In this document: positions 1-7,381 of the stretch, in pieces
Layout: every line of letters starts with the position of its first letter
How positions within the stretch are numbered: the first letter of the stretch is position 1
NCBI GenBank assembly: GCA_003354045.1
Contig: PIVZ01000005.1
Location: 1-32,510 of the forward strand
Source of the DNA: a bacterium
Lineage (GTDB): Bacteria > Desulfobacterota > Binatia > UBA1149 > CAITLU01
Reading direction: 5' to 3'
DNA: 32,510 nt
The notes under the pieces: model-generated
What the model was told of the DNA's origin: nothing
What the model saw: only the letters and a program-made list of their open reading frames with translations
Database searches by the model: none
Translations under genes and position numbers: made by a program

Positions 1-365
1 AGCAGTGCACAGAGGAGCGCCACGACCTGCGAGGTCAGGCCGATCATCGAAGTCTCTGCCGACACGAGAGACGCTATGCCGGCAACGACCAGCCCGCCCG
101 TGACCAGCGCCCCGCGGCTTATCCACGCTGCCGATGCCTTCGAGAGCACTCGCCAGAAGCGCAGCGGGTGTCCCAGGTGTGAAAACAATGCGGCAATGCC
201 CACGCTCACGAGAAGAAGGCCGAACAATGCGGCACCCTTGGCTCCGAGAATCCACGCGATGAGGAAGAGGGCGGCTCCCACTCCTTCGGCCGACATGCTC
301 AGTGCCACCATCACATCGACCTCTCTTTCCGTGTTTCGGAAACCGACCGTGAATTCGTCAACCAT
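1..365 (-). CDS. NrfD/DmsC-type membrane anchor subunit, 3' end missing
   Basis: This gene is not in the ORF track because it runs off the left edge. I translated it from an ATG at 365-363, giving 121 codons. It has a short polar N-terminus and then hydrophobic helices. Between the second and third helix sits HLGHPLRFWRVLSKASAAWI, which matches the conserved loop after an early helix in DmsC/NrfD/PsrC quinone-interacting anchors (HLGKPLR...W.SR). Such proteins hold a molybdenum or Fe-S oxidoreductase in the membrane and pass electrons to or from quinones. The start lies 2 nt after the stop of the GntR gene, so the two are very probably cotranscribed and translationally coupled. The partner catalytic and Fe-S subunits would lie outside the window. 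The substrate cannot be inferred. Confidence 0.72.
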   Translation of the reverse strand, partial: MVDEFTVGFRNTEREVDVMVALSMSAEGVGAALFLIAWILGAKGAALFGLLLVSVGIAALFSHLGHPLRFWRVLSKASAAWISRGALVTGGLVVAGIASLVSAETSMIGLTSQVVALLCAL

Positions 366-367
366 GG

Positions 368-1162
368 CTACTCCGTGGACTCTCGGCGCTCGCTGTCGAT
401 CTTGTACTTGTAGTACTCGGGCCGCATGAAGACGTGAACGACCTGCAACGGCTCGCCGGAGCTCAGCCACAGATGTGCGGTGAGCAAGAACAGCGGCGCG
501 AACATGTGCGAATGCAATAGCTCGGCGACGTCGGCCTCGGCCGGTACACTCTCCAGATAGCTCTCACTCTTGCCGATGCTGACCCCGCTCTTGTCGGCGA
601 GGATCTTTTGCAACAGGTGTTCGGAGAGATCCTGCTCGGTCACGTTTCTGGCCACCTCGGACGAGATGAAGTTCTCTATGAACGAGACGGGGTTGCCTTG
701 CAGAAGACGAACACGGCGGATGACGGTGATGTCGCCGTCGGCTCCGATATCGAAGAAGCCCTGAAGATCTCGCGCCACACGCGTCTGATTGACTTTCTTG
801 GTCTCGATTCCGACGACCTTCACCTCGTAGCGCTCGGCATCGCGGGCAAAGCTCTGGATGTCGCCGGTGACGATGATCTTCTCGCGCACCGGCACCGTGG
901 GCGATACGAACGTCCCTTTGCCGCGTCTGCGTACGATCAACTTCTCGGCCTCGAGGTTGGCCAGGGCCGTGCGAACGGTGATCTGGCTGACGCCGAAACC
1001 GGCGGCCAGGTCGCGCTCGGTGAGCAGCCGCTCGCCGGGCTCGAGTTGCCCCGTCACGATCTTCTGGCGCAGAAGAGACTCGATGTGTACATACATCGGA
1101 ATCTTCCGATCGAAGGCGGGCCGAGCCTCTAAGTCACTGTTATATTGAGTATTTTCTACCAT
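368..1162 (-). CDS. GntR-family (HutC/UTRA) transcriptional regulator
   Basis: A 264-residue protein. Residues about 21-88 form a typical GntR winged helix-turn-helix, with IPMYVHIESLLRQKI at the start, VSQITVRTALANLEAE as the recognition region and RRRGKGTFV as the wing. Residues about 100-250 fit a UTRA effector-binding domain (SFIENFISSEVA; ends with HVFMRPEYYKYKID). Proteins of this kind repress or activate small metabolic operons in response to a small ligand. The first codons lie in AT-rich DNA without a clear ribosome binding site, so the start is less certain; an ATG at residue 23 would remove part of the N-terminal arm. The following gene (NrfD/DmsC-like anchor) starts 2 nt downstream, so this regulator probably controls its own operon, which includes a respiratory oxidoreductase. 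Confidence 0.9.
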   Translation of the reverse strand: MVENTQYNSDLEARPAFDRKIPMYVHIESLLRQKIVTGQLEPGERLLTERDLAAGFGVSQITVRTALANLEAEKLIVRRRGKGTFVSPTVPVREKIIVTGDIQSFARDAERYEVKVVGIETKKVNQTRVARDLQGFFDIGADGDITVIRRVRLLQGNPVSFIENFISSEVARNVTEQDLSEHLLQKILADKSGVSIGKSESYLESVPAEADVAELLHSHMFAPLFLLTAHLWLSSGEPLQVVHVFMRPEYYKYKIDSERRESTE

Positions 1163-1465
1163 TTGTTATTATCTTTATGAGTTTATAGTTTTAGTGTGAT
1201 GACTTGCGGTGGCCGTGTCAAGCGCCAAAGCGCGCAGCTCCCGCTTGGCAGCCTAGCTGTCTGATGTCGATTGTCGGGCACCCCTTACAACTAGAACTGC
1301 ATTCGCGGGGCGGTGACGTGAGGGGGAGTCTTGACCGCTTCTCCTCTCTCACCGCTGAGGTGCAGAGTCAGGCCTGCTGGCTTGCTCGTCTTGGAAGATC
1401 GTTACTGTTTGAATCGCGACAGCGCCGAGCGAGCGCCCGCGAGACAAAGTAAGGAGAGAGGTAGA
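1163..1465. other. Intergenic divergent region between GntR gene and crotonase gene
   Basis: This 303-base spacer separates divergent genes. Bases 1163-1200 are strikingly AT-rich compared with the rest of the window and include TATAAA and GATAAT-like boxes on the minus strand. This is presumably where the GntR operon promoter and its operator lie. A TTGACA on the minus strand (1221-1216) has no well-spaced -10 partner. Rightward ORFs starting at 1204 and 1331 lack ribosome binding sites and recognisable sequence, and I do not call them. An AAGGAG-like site at 1451-1456 serves the crotonase start at 1466. Confidence 0.5.
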
Positions 1466-2287
1466 ATGGCAGCCGAGGATCATCTTCTTTTTGACGTCGA
1501 GGACGGCGTCGGGATCGTCACATTTAATCGTCCCAAGCGGATGAACGCCGTTAACTGGGATCTGTCCACCGATTTGGTGCAGCTCTTTCGCGAGCTGCGC
1601 TTCCGTGACGATGTCCGGACTTTGGTGCTGACGGGTGCCGGCAACGCGTTCTGCTCCGGCGGTGATGCCGAGTGGCTGAGCGGTGGGACCGACCGTGGCA
1701 TCCCCGGCATCTCGGACAAGCCCTTGGCACGCTACCAGCGCAAGACGCCGGCCGGTCCCTTCGCCGAATTCACGCGCATGATAGTCGAAGTCGAGAAGCC
1801 GGTGATCGCGGCCATCCATGGACCGGCGATGGGTGCGGGGCTCGCCTACGCGCTGGCCTGCGATCGCCGCTTTGCGGACAACACTGCGCGCATGTGTGCG
1901 GCCATGGTCAGGCTCGGCTTCGCCCCTGATTGCGGGATCACCTGGCTCCTGCCACGCATTACGAGTCTATCGACCTCGCTGAGAATGGTTGAGACCGGCT
2001 GTATCCTGGAGGCCGACGAAGCATACAAGGAAGGGCTGATCGACGAGCTAGTCGATGAGGGGCAAGCACTGCCCGCCGCGATCGAGTATGCGAAGAAGCT
2101 GGCAACGGGGCCGAGCGTGGCCGTCGATCTGGCGCGCCGCTTCGTTCACAAGGCGCTCACCTCCACACTCGACGAGATACTCGACTACGAGGCCGTGGCC
2201 GCCACCATGTCGGCCCACACCGAGGATGCCAAGGAAGGAACCGCAGCCTTCGTGGAGAAGCGCAGGCCGAAGTTCAAGGGGCGCTAG
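1466..2287 (+). CDS. Enoyl-CoA hydratase/isomerase family (crotonase) protein
   Basis: I chose the ATG at 1466 because AAGGAGAGAGG lies just upstream and the crotonase fold begins there; the track ORF start at 1331 adds unrelated residues. The product has 273 residues. Oxyanion-hole segments are visible as FCSGGD (62-67) and HGPAMGAGLAYA (118-129), and the C-terminus ends in the usual EKRRPKFKGR. The two glutamates used by enoyl-CoA hydratase are absent: the aligned positions are Ala127 and Met147. An Asp is present in GFAPDCGITWLLPR (D155), as in PaaG-type isomerases. It is therefore more likely an isomerase or another crotonase than a classical hydratase. Its substrate is an unknown acyl-CoA. 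It stands alone, with the peptidase gene about 90 nt downstream. Confidence 0.88.
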   Translation: MAAEDHLLFDVEDGVGIVTFNRPKRMNAVNWDLSTDLVQLFRELRFRDDVRTLVLTGAGNAFCSGGDAEWLSGGTDRGIPGISDKPLARYQRKTPAGPFAEFTRMIVEVEKPVIAAIHGPAMGAGLAYALACDRRFADNTARMCAAMVRLGFAPDCGITWLLPRITSLSTSLRMVETGCILEADEAYKEGLIDELVDEGQALPAAIEYAKKLATGPSVAVDLARRFVHKALTSTLDEILDYEAVAATMSAHTEDAKEGTAAFVEKRRPKFKGR

Positions 2288-2380
2288 CCCCCGGCTGCGA
2301 ATTCGCGCTTGACTGCGGACGCAGCTCTGACGGATCATGGCACCTTGAGGCCTGCGGGCGTGCCGCAGGGGGGAGGAACC

Positions 2381-4567
2381 ATGAGGCTACGAGTTCGTCT
2401 GTTGTCGGTGGCCGTCGCGGCGGCCCTCGTCGTTCCCGTCACAGCGAGAGCCGCCGAGATCGACTATCGGACCTGGAGCGAAGGGCTCCTGGTGATGCTC
2501 GTTCAGGACTTGTTCACCTCGAAAGCGAAGCTCTACAACCTGGGCGAGAGCTCGACCCCCGGCATCAACCAGTATGGGTTACTGATCTCCGAGGATGCGG
2601 ATGACGAGGATGCCGGCACCAAGAATGCCGTCGTCTTCGAATGCGGCATGCACGCGCGCGAATGGTTCGCGGTGGAGTCGTGCTACTGGTTGATCGACTA
2701 CCTCTACTTCAACCGCAACAGCGACGAGGTAAAGGAACTGCTGCAACACGTGGACGTGTGGGTGCTTCCGCAGACCAACCCGGCCGGGCGCAACCTGGAT
2801 GACTTGGGCCTCGGTGATCCCACGCAGTTCATCTACTACTGCAAGGACGGCAGCAACGGCGGTGACGCGTGCAGCACCAATGCGGACTGCCCGAGCAGCT
2901 CGTGTTACAGAACCGGCTGGCGCACCAATGCTAACAAGTCCACCTGCGACGTCGGCGTGGACCTGGCCAGGAACTTCTCGAGCGACTGGAACGATGCGGC
3001 GCCGATGTGCTCGAAGGACAGTTTCTGCGGCGACAACTGGAACTCGTGTACGAGCAACTCGGACTGCACGTCGGGAGGTACATGTAAGTCGCGCTTCATC
3101 CAGTACCGCGGCCCCGATCCCTTCAGCGAGATCGAAACGCGAAACCTCCGTAAGTTCATCCACAATCACATGGTGTCGATGGTCACCATCGTCCATGCCA
3201 ACGCTCAGAAGACCCACAACCTGTGGTACAGCTCGAACGCCGCCAGCCAGTTCATGACCGACTCGCTGGTCTCGATGAACTGGGCCGGGTCTTCGAGCTG
3301 GTCGCCCAACCCGGCGATGGCGCGCGTCGGAGTCGGCGGCGGAAGCGGCCAGTTCTCGGCCTGGCTGACCACGGCCTCCGACGTATCCGGCGAGCTCGAC
3401 GACGGAACCCACCGGCGCATATCCACCTTCTTCTTCGAGGTGCCGGTGACGGGCGACAACTATCAGGCCCCGTACCGCAACTCCTCCGGTGACGACTCCA
3501 ACAGTTTTCATCCCTCGGACGTGGACATGGAGAATCTGTGGGAGGACGCGATCCGCGACATGATGCTCTATGTCATCCGCCAGGCGCGCGCGCCGCAGTG
3601 CCCGACTACCGACGCTCTCAATCCGCGTATCGACAAGTGCGACGACGACGACTTCGGGCTGGTCGGTGCGAAGATAGCCAAGGCGACCGATGAGCCCGGT
3701 CTGCTCGACTACAGCAACACTACACGCGAGGAAACGCTGCCGGCGGGAAACCATGAAATCGTCTTCGCCGTGCAGAACTACAGCGCCCTTCAGGCCAACA
3801 CGACGACAAACGCAACGGTGACGGTGACCAAGAACGGAAGTCTGGACGCCACCTACGTCGAGGCTTTCACGCTCTCGTTCACCGATCGTGAAACGCGCAG
3901 CGTGAGTCACACCTTCGTGGCCGGCTCTGAGTATCGGGTGGACATCTCCCTCGACTCGGACGATTTCTCGAGGAACAACACCAAGATCTTCGCCTTCTAC
4001 GTACCGACGCTGTTCGTCCTCGCTCCTCCCCTCGAGTTCGGCTCGGGAAAGGTCAAGGTCAAGGAGGGGCTGCAGGGCATCGCGGACGACAGGCTCAAGT
4101 TCAAAGCCGATTTCATCTCCGACCATCAGATCCGTCCCGAGGTCTTCGGCATCGACATCCTCATTCACGGCTTCCCCCCGCAGATTCCGATACCGCTGCC
4201 CGATCCGATCCCCGTCCTCTACAAGCTGCCGGAGGGGACCGAGTGGTGGGATAAGTCGCATCCCGCGAAAGGCAAGTGGCTCTATAAGGATCGCGATGCC
4301 GTGAATACCGCCATCCGCAAACTGAAGATCGTGCGGCGAGTAAAGGATGACGCTCCGACAGTGACCAAGGTACGCTTCAACGTGAAGAACGCCGACCTCG
4401 ACGTCTTGGACGAGTCGCGCGCCTGGACGGTTGATGTGAAGTTCCCGAGCGACAACCTCATCCTCTTGGGCGTCGCCAACGCCAGACGCGTGAGGTTGCC
4501 GGACAAACTCATGGAGCCCACCGACGAGAACGAAGACCATCCGCATACGGAGCCGGGCGGGCAGTAA
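2381..4567 (+). CDS. Secreted M14-family zinc carboxypeptidase with Cys-rich insertions
   Basis: I start at the ATG at 2381 behind GGGAGGAACC; this gives 728 residues with a signal peptide (about 1-24, VTARA|AE). The peptidase domain covers about 25-400. HAREW (91-95) supplies zinc ligands His91 and Glu94, His272 in TIVHANAQ is the likely third ligand, R181 and RNF (197-199) match substrate-carboxylate-binding residues, GPDPFSEIET follows, and Glu353 in FFFEVPVTG is the catalytic glutamate. All key residues are intact, so an active exported carboxypeptidase is expected. Two short Cys-rich insertions interrupt the domain (CSTNADCPSSSC at 164-175; CTSNSDCTSGGTC at 223-235). Residues about 460-560 look like a beta-sandwich of the CARDB type; the last 170 residues are unassigned. 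The antisense 655-residue ORF is a composition artefact. Confidence 0.9.
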   Translation: MRLRVRLLSVAVAAALVVPVTARAAEIDYRTWSEGLLVMLVQDLFTSKAKLYNLGESSTPGINQYGLLISEDADDEDAGTKNAVVFECGMHAREWFAVESCYWLIDYLYFNRNSDEVKELLQHVDVWVLPQTNPAGRNLDDLGLGDPTQFIYYCKDGSNGGDACSTNADCPSSSCYRTGWRTNANKSTCDVGVDLARNFSSDWNDAAPMCSKDSFCGDNWNSCTSNSDCTSGGTCKSRFIQYRGPDPFSEIETRNLRKFIHNHMVSMVTIVHANAQKTHNLWYSSNAASQFMTDSLVSMNWAGSSSWSPNPAMARVGVGGGSGQFSAWLTTASDVSGELDDGTHRRISTFFFEVPVTGDNYQAPYRNSSGDDSNSFHPSDVDMENLWEDAIRDMMLYVIRQARAPQCPTTDALNPRIDKCDDDDFGLVGAKIAKATDEPGLLDYSNTTREETLPAGNHEIVFAVQNYSALQANTTTNATVTVTKNGSLDATYVEAFTLSFTDRETRSVSHTFVAGSEYRVDISLDSDDFSRNNTKIFAFYVPTLFVLAPPLEFGSGKVKVKEGLQGIADDRLKFKADFISDHQIRPEVFGIDILIHGFPPQIPIPLPDPIPVLYKLPEGTEWWDKSHPAKGKWLYKDRDAVNTAIRKLKIVRRVKDDAPTVTKVRFNVKNADLDVLDESRAWTVDVKFPSDNLILLGVANARRVRLPDKLMEPTDENEDHPHTEPGGQ

Positions 4568-4590
4568 AACCGCCGCGTGCCGCGCGTGAT

Positions 4591-6900
4591 TCAGCCCGAG
4601 CCGGCCGTGCCGCCCGCATCATCCGTGCCGGTCGCGCCATCGGCGCTGCCCGGGCTGCCCGTGCCATCCGTCCCACCCGTGCTGCCCGAGCCGGCCGCGT
4701 CTGGCGCACGCGCCTGAGTGGCCTGTTCGAAGGGCGCTCTCAATATTCCGGCCAGATTGCCCAGGTGCAAGGCGCTCTCGGGTGCCATGCGCAGAGCTTC
4801 CTTCTGGGCAGTGACGGCAACGAAAACGTCTCCGGTCATGACGCCCAGGTTGGCCATGTACTGATATACCAAGGGCGAGCGTGCGCTTTCATTGGATGCG
4901 GCGGCGGCAGACAAAATCGAGCGCGCCTGATCGTAGTGACCGGCCTGGATCCGCCGGTACGCTTCGCCACACATCGCTTCAACGCGCGCGCGAGCCTCTT
5001 TATCGGGCGGCGCTTTGCCGGCAGCCTCTGCCTTCCATCGCTCGACCACTGCCGCGAGGAAACCATCGAGGTCATCGCCGAATCGTTCGCGAAGTGCCCA
5101 CAGACCGGCGTCGCGGGGATCCGGTTCGAAGTAGGTGACGGTGACCGGCCCCTCGTACATCGTCGTCCAGCCCAGAGGCCAGGTGTTGAACCTCATACGC
5201 ACGCCGAGGTCCCTCGACGCTCCCTTGCCGCCCTCGTCAAAGCCGAAGGGAAAACCAAGGAAACGCGCGACCGGATCGTCGTAATCGGCGGGAGCTACGG
5301 CGTCAGGCAGATCGACGCTACGCAGGCGGTAGAAGAAACGAAAATAGGGATCGTCGGCCATCTCGTGGTCACCGAGATAGAAAGGCTCGCGTAGACCCGC
5401 GGAGTTGTACCACAGGATCGCACGCGGCCTCCGGTCGAGAACGTAGCGCCCCCAGCCACGGCGATGCCCCGACCATCCGGTCGATATGATGAAGACCTCG
5501 CGGCGGGCAATCTGGCGGTCGGTCAGGCCGAGCATGTCGAGCGCCGGGCGCTCGGAGTAATACGGCAGGCTTCCGGCGGTATTGACGGCGATGAGATCGT
5601 CCGGCTCGGTGTTGGCGGCAAACCACCTGCCCGCTCGCTCGCCGACAATCGTCGTTCGATCTGCAACGAACGCCCTGTACGACTCCTCGGTCCACAGGCT
5701 TGCCCCGAGGTGCACGAGCCACACCGCAATCACCCCCACCCGGGCCCATCTCCCCGTTGCCTTCAAATGCAGACCGGCAGCGCCTAGCGACCAGGACACG
5801 AGCAGACAACCGAGCGGCATGATCGGGACGAAGAAACGGAAATGCGGCATCGAATCGCCGCCGATCAACACCACATAGGCGCCATAGGCAACGACTATCA
5901 AGTAGACGGCGACTATCGGGGCATGACGGCGAAGGGTGTCGCGGGCGCTTCGATGCAGGAGGGCCAGGGGCAGAAGCGCAGTAGCAGCAAGGACTGGAAA
6001 ACTCAGCGCGAAGTCGCCGAGATAGCGAAAGCCGGTAGAGAGCTGGCCGGTGGCCCCGGTGACCTTTGCGTAAAACGTGTTGGGTAGAAGCTCGCCGTAG
6101 TAGTGATAGCGCCAGACCGAGTAGCCGACGAAGAAGAGCCCGAACAAGGCGACTTTCTCGATGTGCCGGCGCAGGCTGACACTGCCGCCCGTCCGAACGT
6201 ACTCGGCAATGGCAAAGGCCACCGTGCTCACCGCGAAGAGGTAGGCGCCTTCAGGCCGGGTGAGGCTCAGCAACACGAACAGGACCAACGATCCCCGGTA
6301 GCGACCGGAGCTCATCTCTGTGAAGGACAGATAGACGGCCGACAGGAGGAGCGCCGCGAACCAGGCGGTCTCCATAGGACAGACGCTCCAGTACGCAAAC
6401 GCTTCCAGGGGAAGGAGCCACAGGAGCGGCGACAACGAAGCTGACGCGGACGATTCCTCCTGCGGCGAACGTTCTCTTGACTCGGACTGCCGGGCGAAGA
6501 GCGAAGAGGCGCGTTGCATGAGCGGACTACCGGACGAGGAAGCCGCTGTCTGGGCGGCAAGGCCGGAAGACCGACCGAGTCGCTCCAGCTTGATCAGCAA
6601 GACCAGTACCCAGCAAGAAGCCATAACGCACAGGACCTTGAGGGCGAGCACCGGCTCGAGACCGATCTTCATGAACGCGGCGGCCACGAGCACGAACAGC
6701 AGGTTGGTATAGCCCTCGACCCTCTCGCCGGGGTTGAAGACCAGGCCGTGGCCCTCTACCAGGTTCTTCGCGTAGCGCAGGCTGATGAAGCTGTCGTCTA
6801 CGACGTAGTCCGCGTAGCGAAGCAGGTTGGCTACATAGATCGCCACAGCCACGACGAACAAGACTCGAAACACGCGCCGCATGGGGGTGCATTCGTACAC
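4591..6900 (-). CDS. GT-C type membrane glycosyltransferase with C-terminal helical repeats and low-complexity tail
   Basis: A 769-residue protein (763 if the ATG at 6882 is used). After a first membrane helix it has DDSFISLRYAKNLVEGHGLV and FNPGERVEGYTNLLF (residues about 34-70). This is the acidic catalytic loop region typical of polyprenyl-phosphate-sugar dependent GT-C/ArnT/AftB-like transferases. Many hydrophobic helices follow to about residue 420, with a Ser-rich loop near 115-155. A soluble region contains LPYYSERPALDMLGLTDRQIA, commonly seen in this family. Residues about 640-725 resemble TPR helices. The last 35 residues are almost only Gly, Ser, Thr, Ala and Asp, encoded by short degenerate DNA repeats. 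The likely role is transfer of a sugar to an envelope glycan or protein. It converges with the peptidase gene, 23 nt apart. Confidence 0.8.
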   Translation of the reverse strand: MYECTPMRRVFRVLFVVAVAIYVANLLRYADYVVDDSFISLRYAKNLVEGHGLVFNPGERVEGYTNLLFVLVAAAFMKIGLEPVLALKVLCVMASCWVLVLLIKLERLGRSSGLAAQTAASSSGSPLMQRASSLFARQSESRERSPQEESSASASLSPLLWLLPLEAFAYWSVCPMETAWFAALLLSAVYLSFTEMSSGRYRGSLVLFVLLSLTRPEGAYLFAVSTVAFAIAEYVRTGGSVSLRRHIEKVALFGLFFVGYSVWRYHYYGELLPNTFYAKVTGATGQLSTGFRYLGDFALSFPVLAATALLPLALLHRSARDTLRRHAPIVAVYLIVVAYGAYVVLIGGDSMPHFRFFVPIMPLGCLLVSWSLGAAGLHLKATGRWARVGVIAVWLVHLGASLWTEESYRAFVADRTTIVGERAGRWFAANTEPDDLIAVNTAGSLPYYSERPALDMLGLTDRQIARREVFIISTGWSGHRRGWGRYVLDRRPRAILWYNSAGLREPFYLGDHEMADDPYFRFFYRLRSVDLPDAVAPADYDDPVARFLGFPFGFDEGGKGASRDLGVRMRFNTWPLGWTTMYEGPVTVTYFEPDPRDAGLWALRERFGDDLDGFLAAVVERWKAEAAGKAPPDKEARARVEAMCGEAYRRIQAGHYDQARSILSAAAASNESARSPLVYQYMANLGVMTGDVFVAVTAQKEALRMAPESALHLGNLAGILRAPFEQATQARAPDAAGSGSTGGTDGTGSPGSADGATGTDDAGGTAGSG

Positions 6901-6960
6901 GCCGCCGAGCCCGCGTCAAGAATCTGCCAGGCAGGAGTCCGGCCTGCGAACAGAAAGACG

Positions 6961-6990
6961 TTGACAGTGCTGCCGCGGCAGGATTGTTAT
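6961..6990 (+). promoter_or_regulatory. Candidate sigma70-type promoter for the ArsC-like selenoprotein gene
   Basis: A perfect TTGACA (6961-6966) is followed after 18 nt by TGTTAT (6985-6990). It lies about 50 nt upstream of the ATG at 7040, in the 139-nt spacer divergent from the glycosyltransferase gene. This is sequence resemblance only. Confidence 0.4.
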
Positions 6991-7039
6991 AGCCGCAATA
7001 TCGGACGCCGGATCGAGGGCTTCCAGAGGGAGAGAGACA

Positions 7040-7381
7040 ATGGCCAAGAAGGTCGATTGGTACTACCACCGCAAAGGTTGAACGTCTTGCACGCGAGCGT
7101 CCAAGTTTCTGGACGCCAACGGCATCGAGCCCAAGGAGGTCGTGCCCGCCAGCCGCAAGCTGGGAAAGAAGGAAGCGGCCGCAATGGCGCGGGCAGCGGC
7201 CAAGGTGATCGTCGCCAAGGGCAAGAAGGTATCGGAGTTCAAGCCCGGCGGTAAGGCACCGGCCGATGTGGTCGAAGCGATGCTCGGCCCCACGGGGAAC
7301 CTGCGCGCGCCCACCTTGAGGCTCGGCAAGACGGTGCTGGTCGGATTCAGCGACAACGTGTACGCAGATGAGATGCTGTAA
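7040..7381 (+). CDS. ArsC/Spx-like thioredoxin-fold selenoprotein (TGA read as Sec14)
   Basis: The track shows only a fragment starting at a GTG (7142). The same frame is open upstream to an ATG at 7040 behind AGGGAGAGAG, except for a TGA at 7079-7081. Read through, it gives 113 residues beginning MAKKVDWYYHRKG-U-TSC. The TGA sits at the first Cys of the CxxC motif of ArsC/Spx/YffB-like proteins (Spx has CTSCRKA; here UTSCTRA), followed by the expected helix KFLDANGI. Near the C-terminus RAPTLRLGKTVLVGF matches the cis-Pro strand of the thioredoxin/glutaredoxin fold. It is probably a thiol/selenol redox enzyme or reductase; the substrate is unknown and arsenate is not shown. A SECIS-like hairpin lies at 7097-7116. 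The TAA stop abuts the ATG of the phosphotransferase gene, so the two are probably cotranslated. A simple sequencing error is the alternative, made unlikely by the hairpin and by a second such gene in the window. Confidence 0.88.
7097..7116 (+). promoter_or_regulatory. Bacterial SECIS-like hairpin of the ArsC-like selenoprotein gene
   Basis: GCGTCCA pairs perfectly with TGGACGC (7 bp), leaving the loop AGTTTC. The loop has a G as its second base, 24 nt after the TGA. Bacterial SECIS elements are coding-region hairpins just after UGA, with a G in the first two loop bases roughly 16-37 nt away; this one fits. It would bind SelB. Confidence 0.8.

Noticed and set aside
2579-4546. 655-residue ORF on the minus strand
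   Set aside because: It is antisense to the M14 peptidase, which has all catalytic residues and a signal peptide; the antisense protein shows no family features.
7079-7081. Pseudogene or sequencing error as the reason for the in-frame TGA
   Set aside because: The TGA matches the redox Cys, a SECIS-like hairpin follows, and a second gene in the window shows the same pattern.
7142-7381. 79-residue ORF with GTG start as an independent gene
   Set aside because: It is the 3' part of the TGA-containing ArsC-like gene; there is no ribosome binding site at 7142 and the thioredoxin fold would be cut in half.
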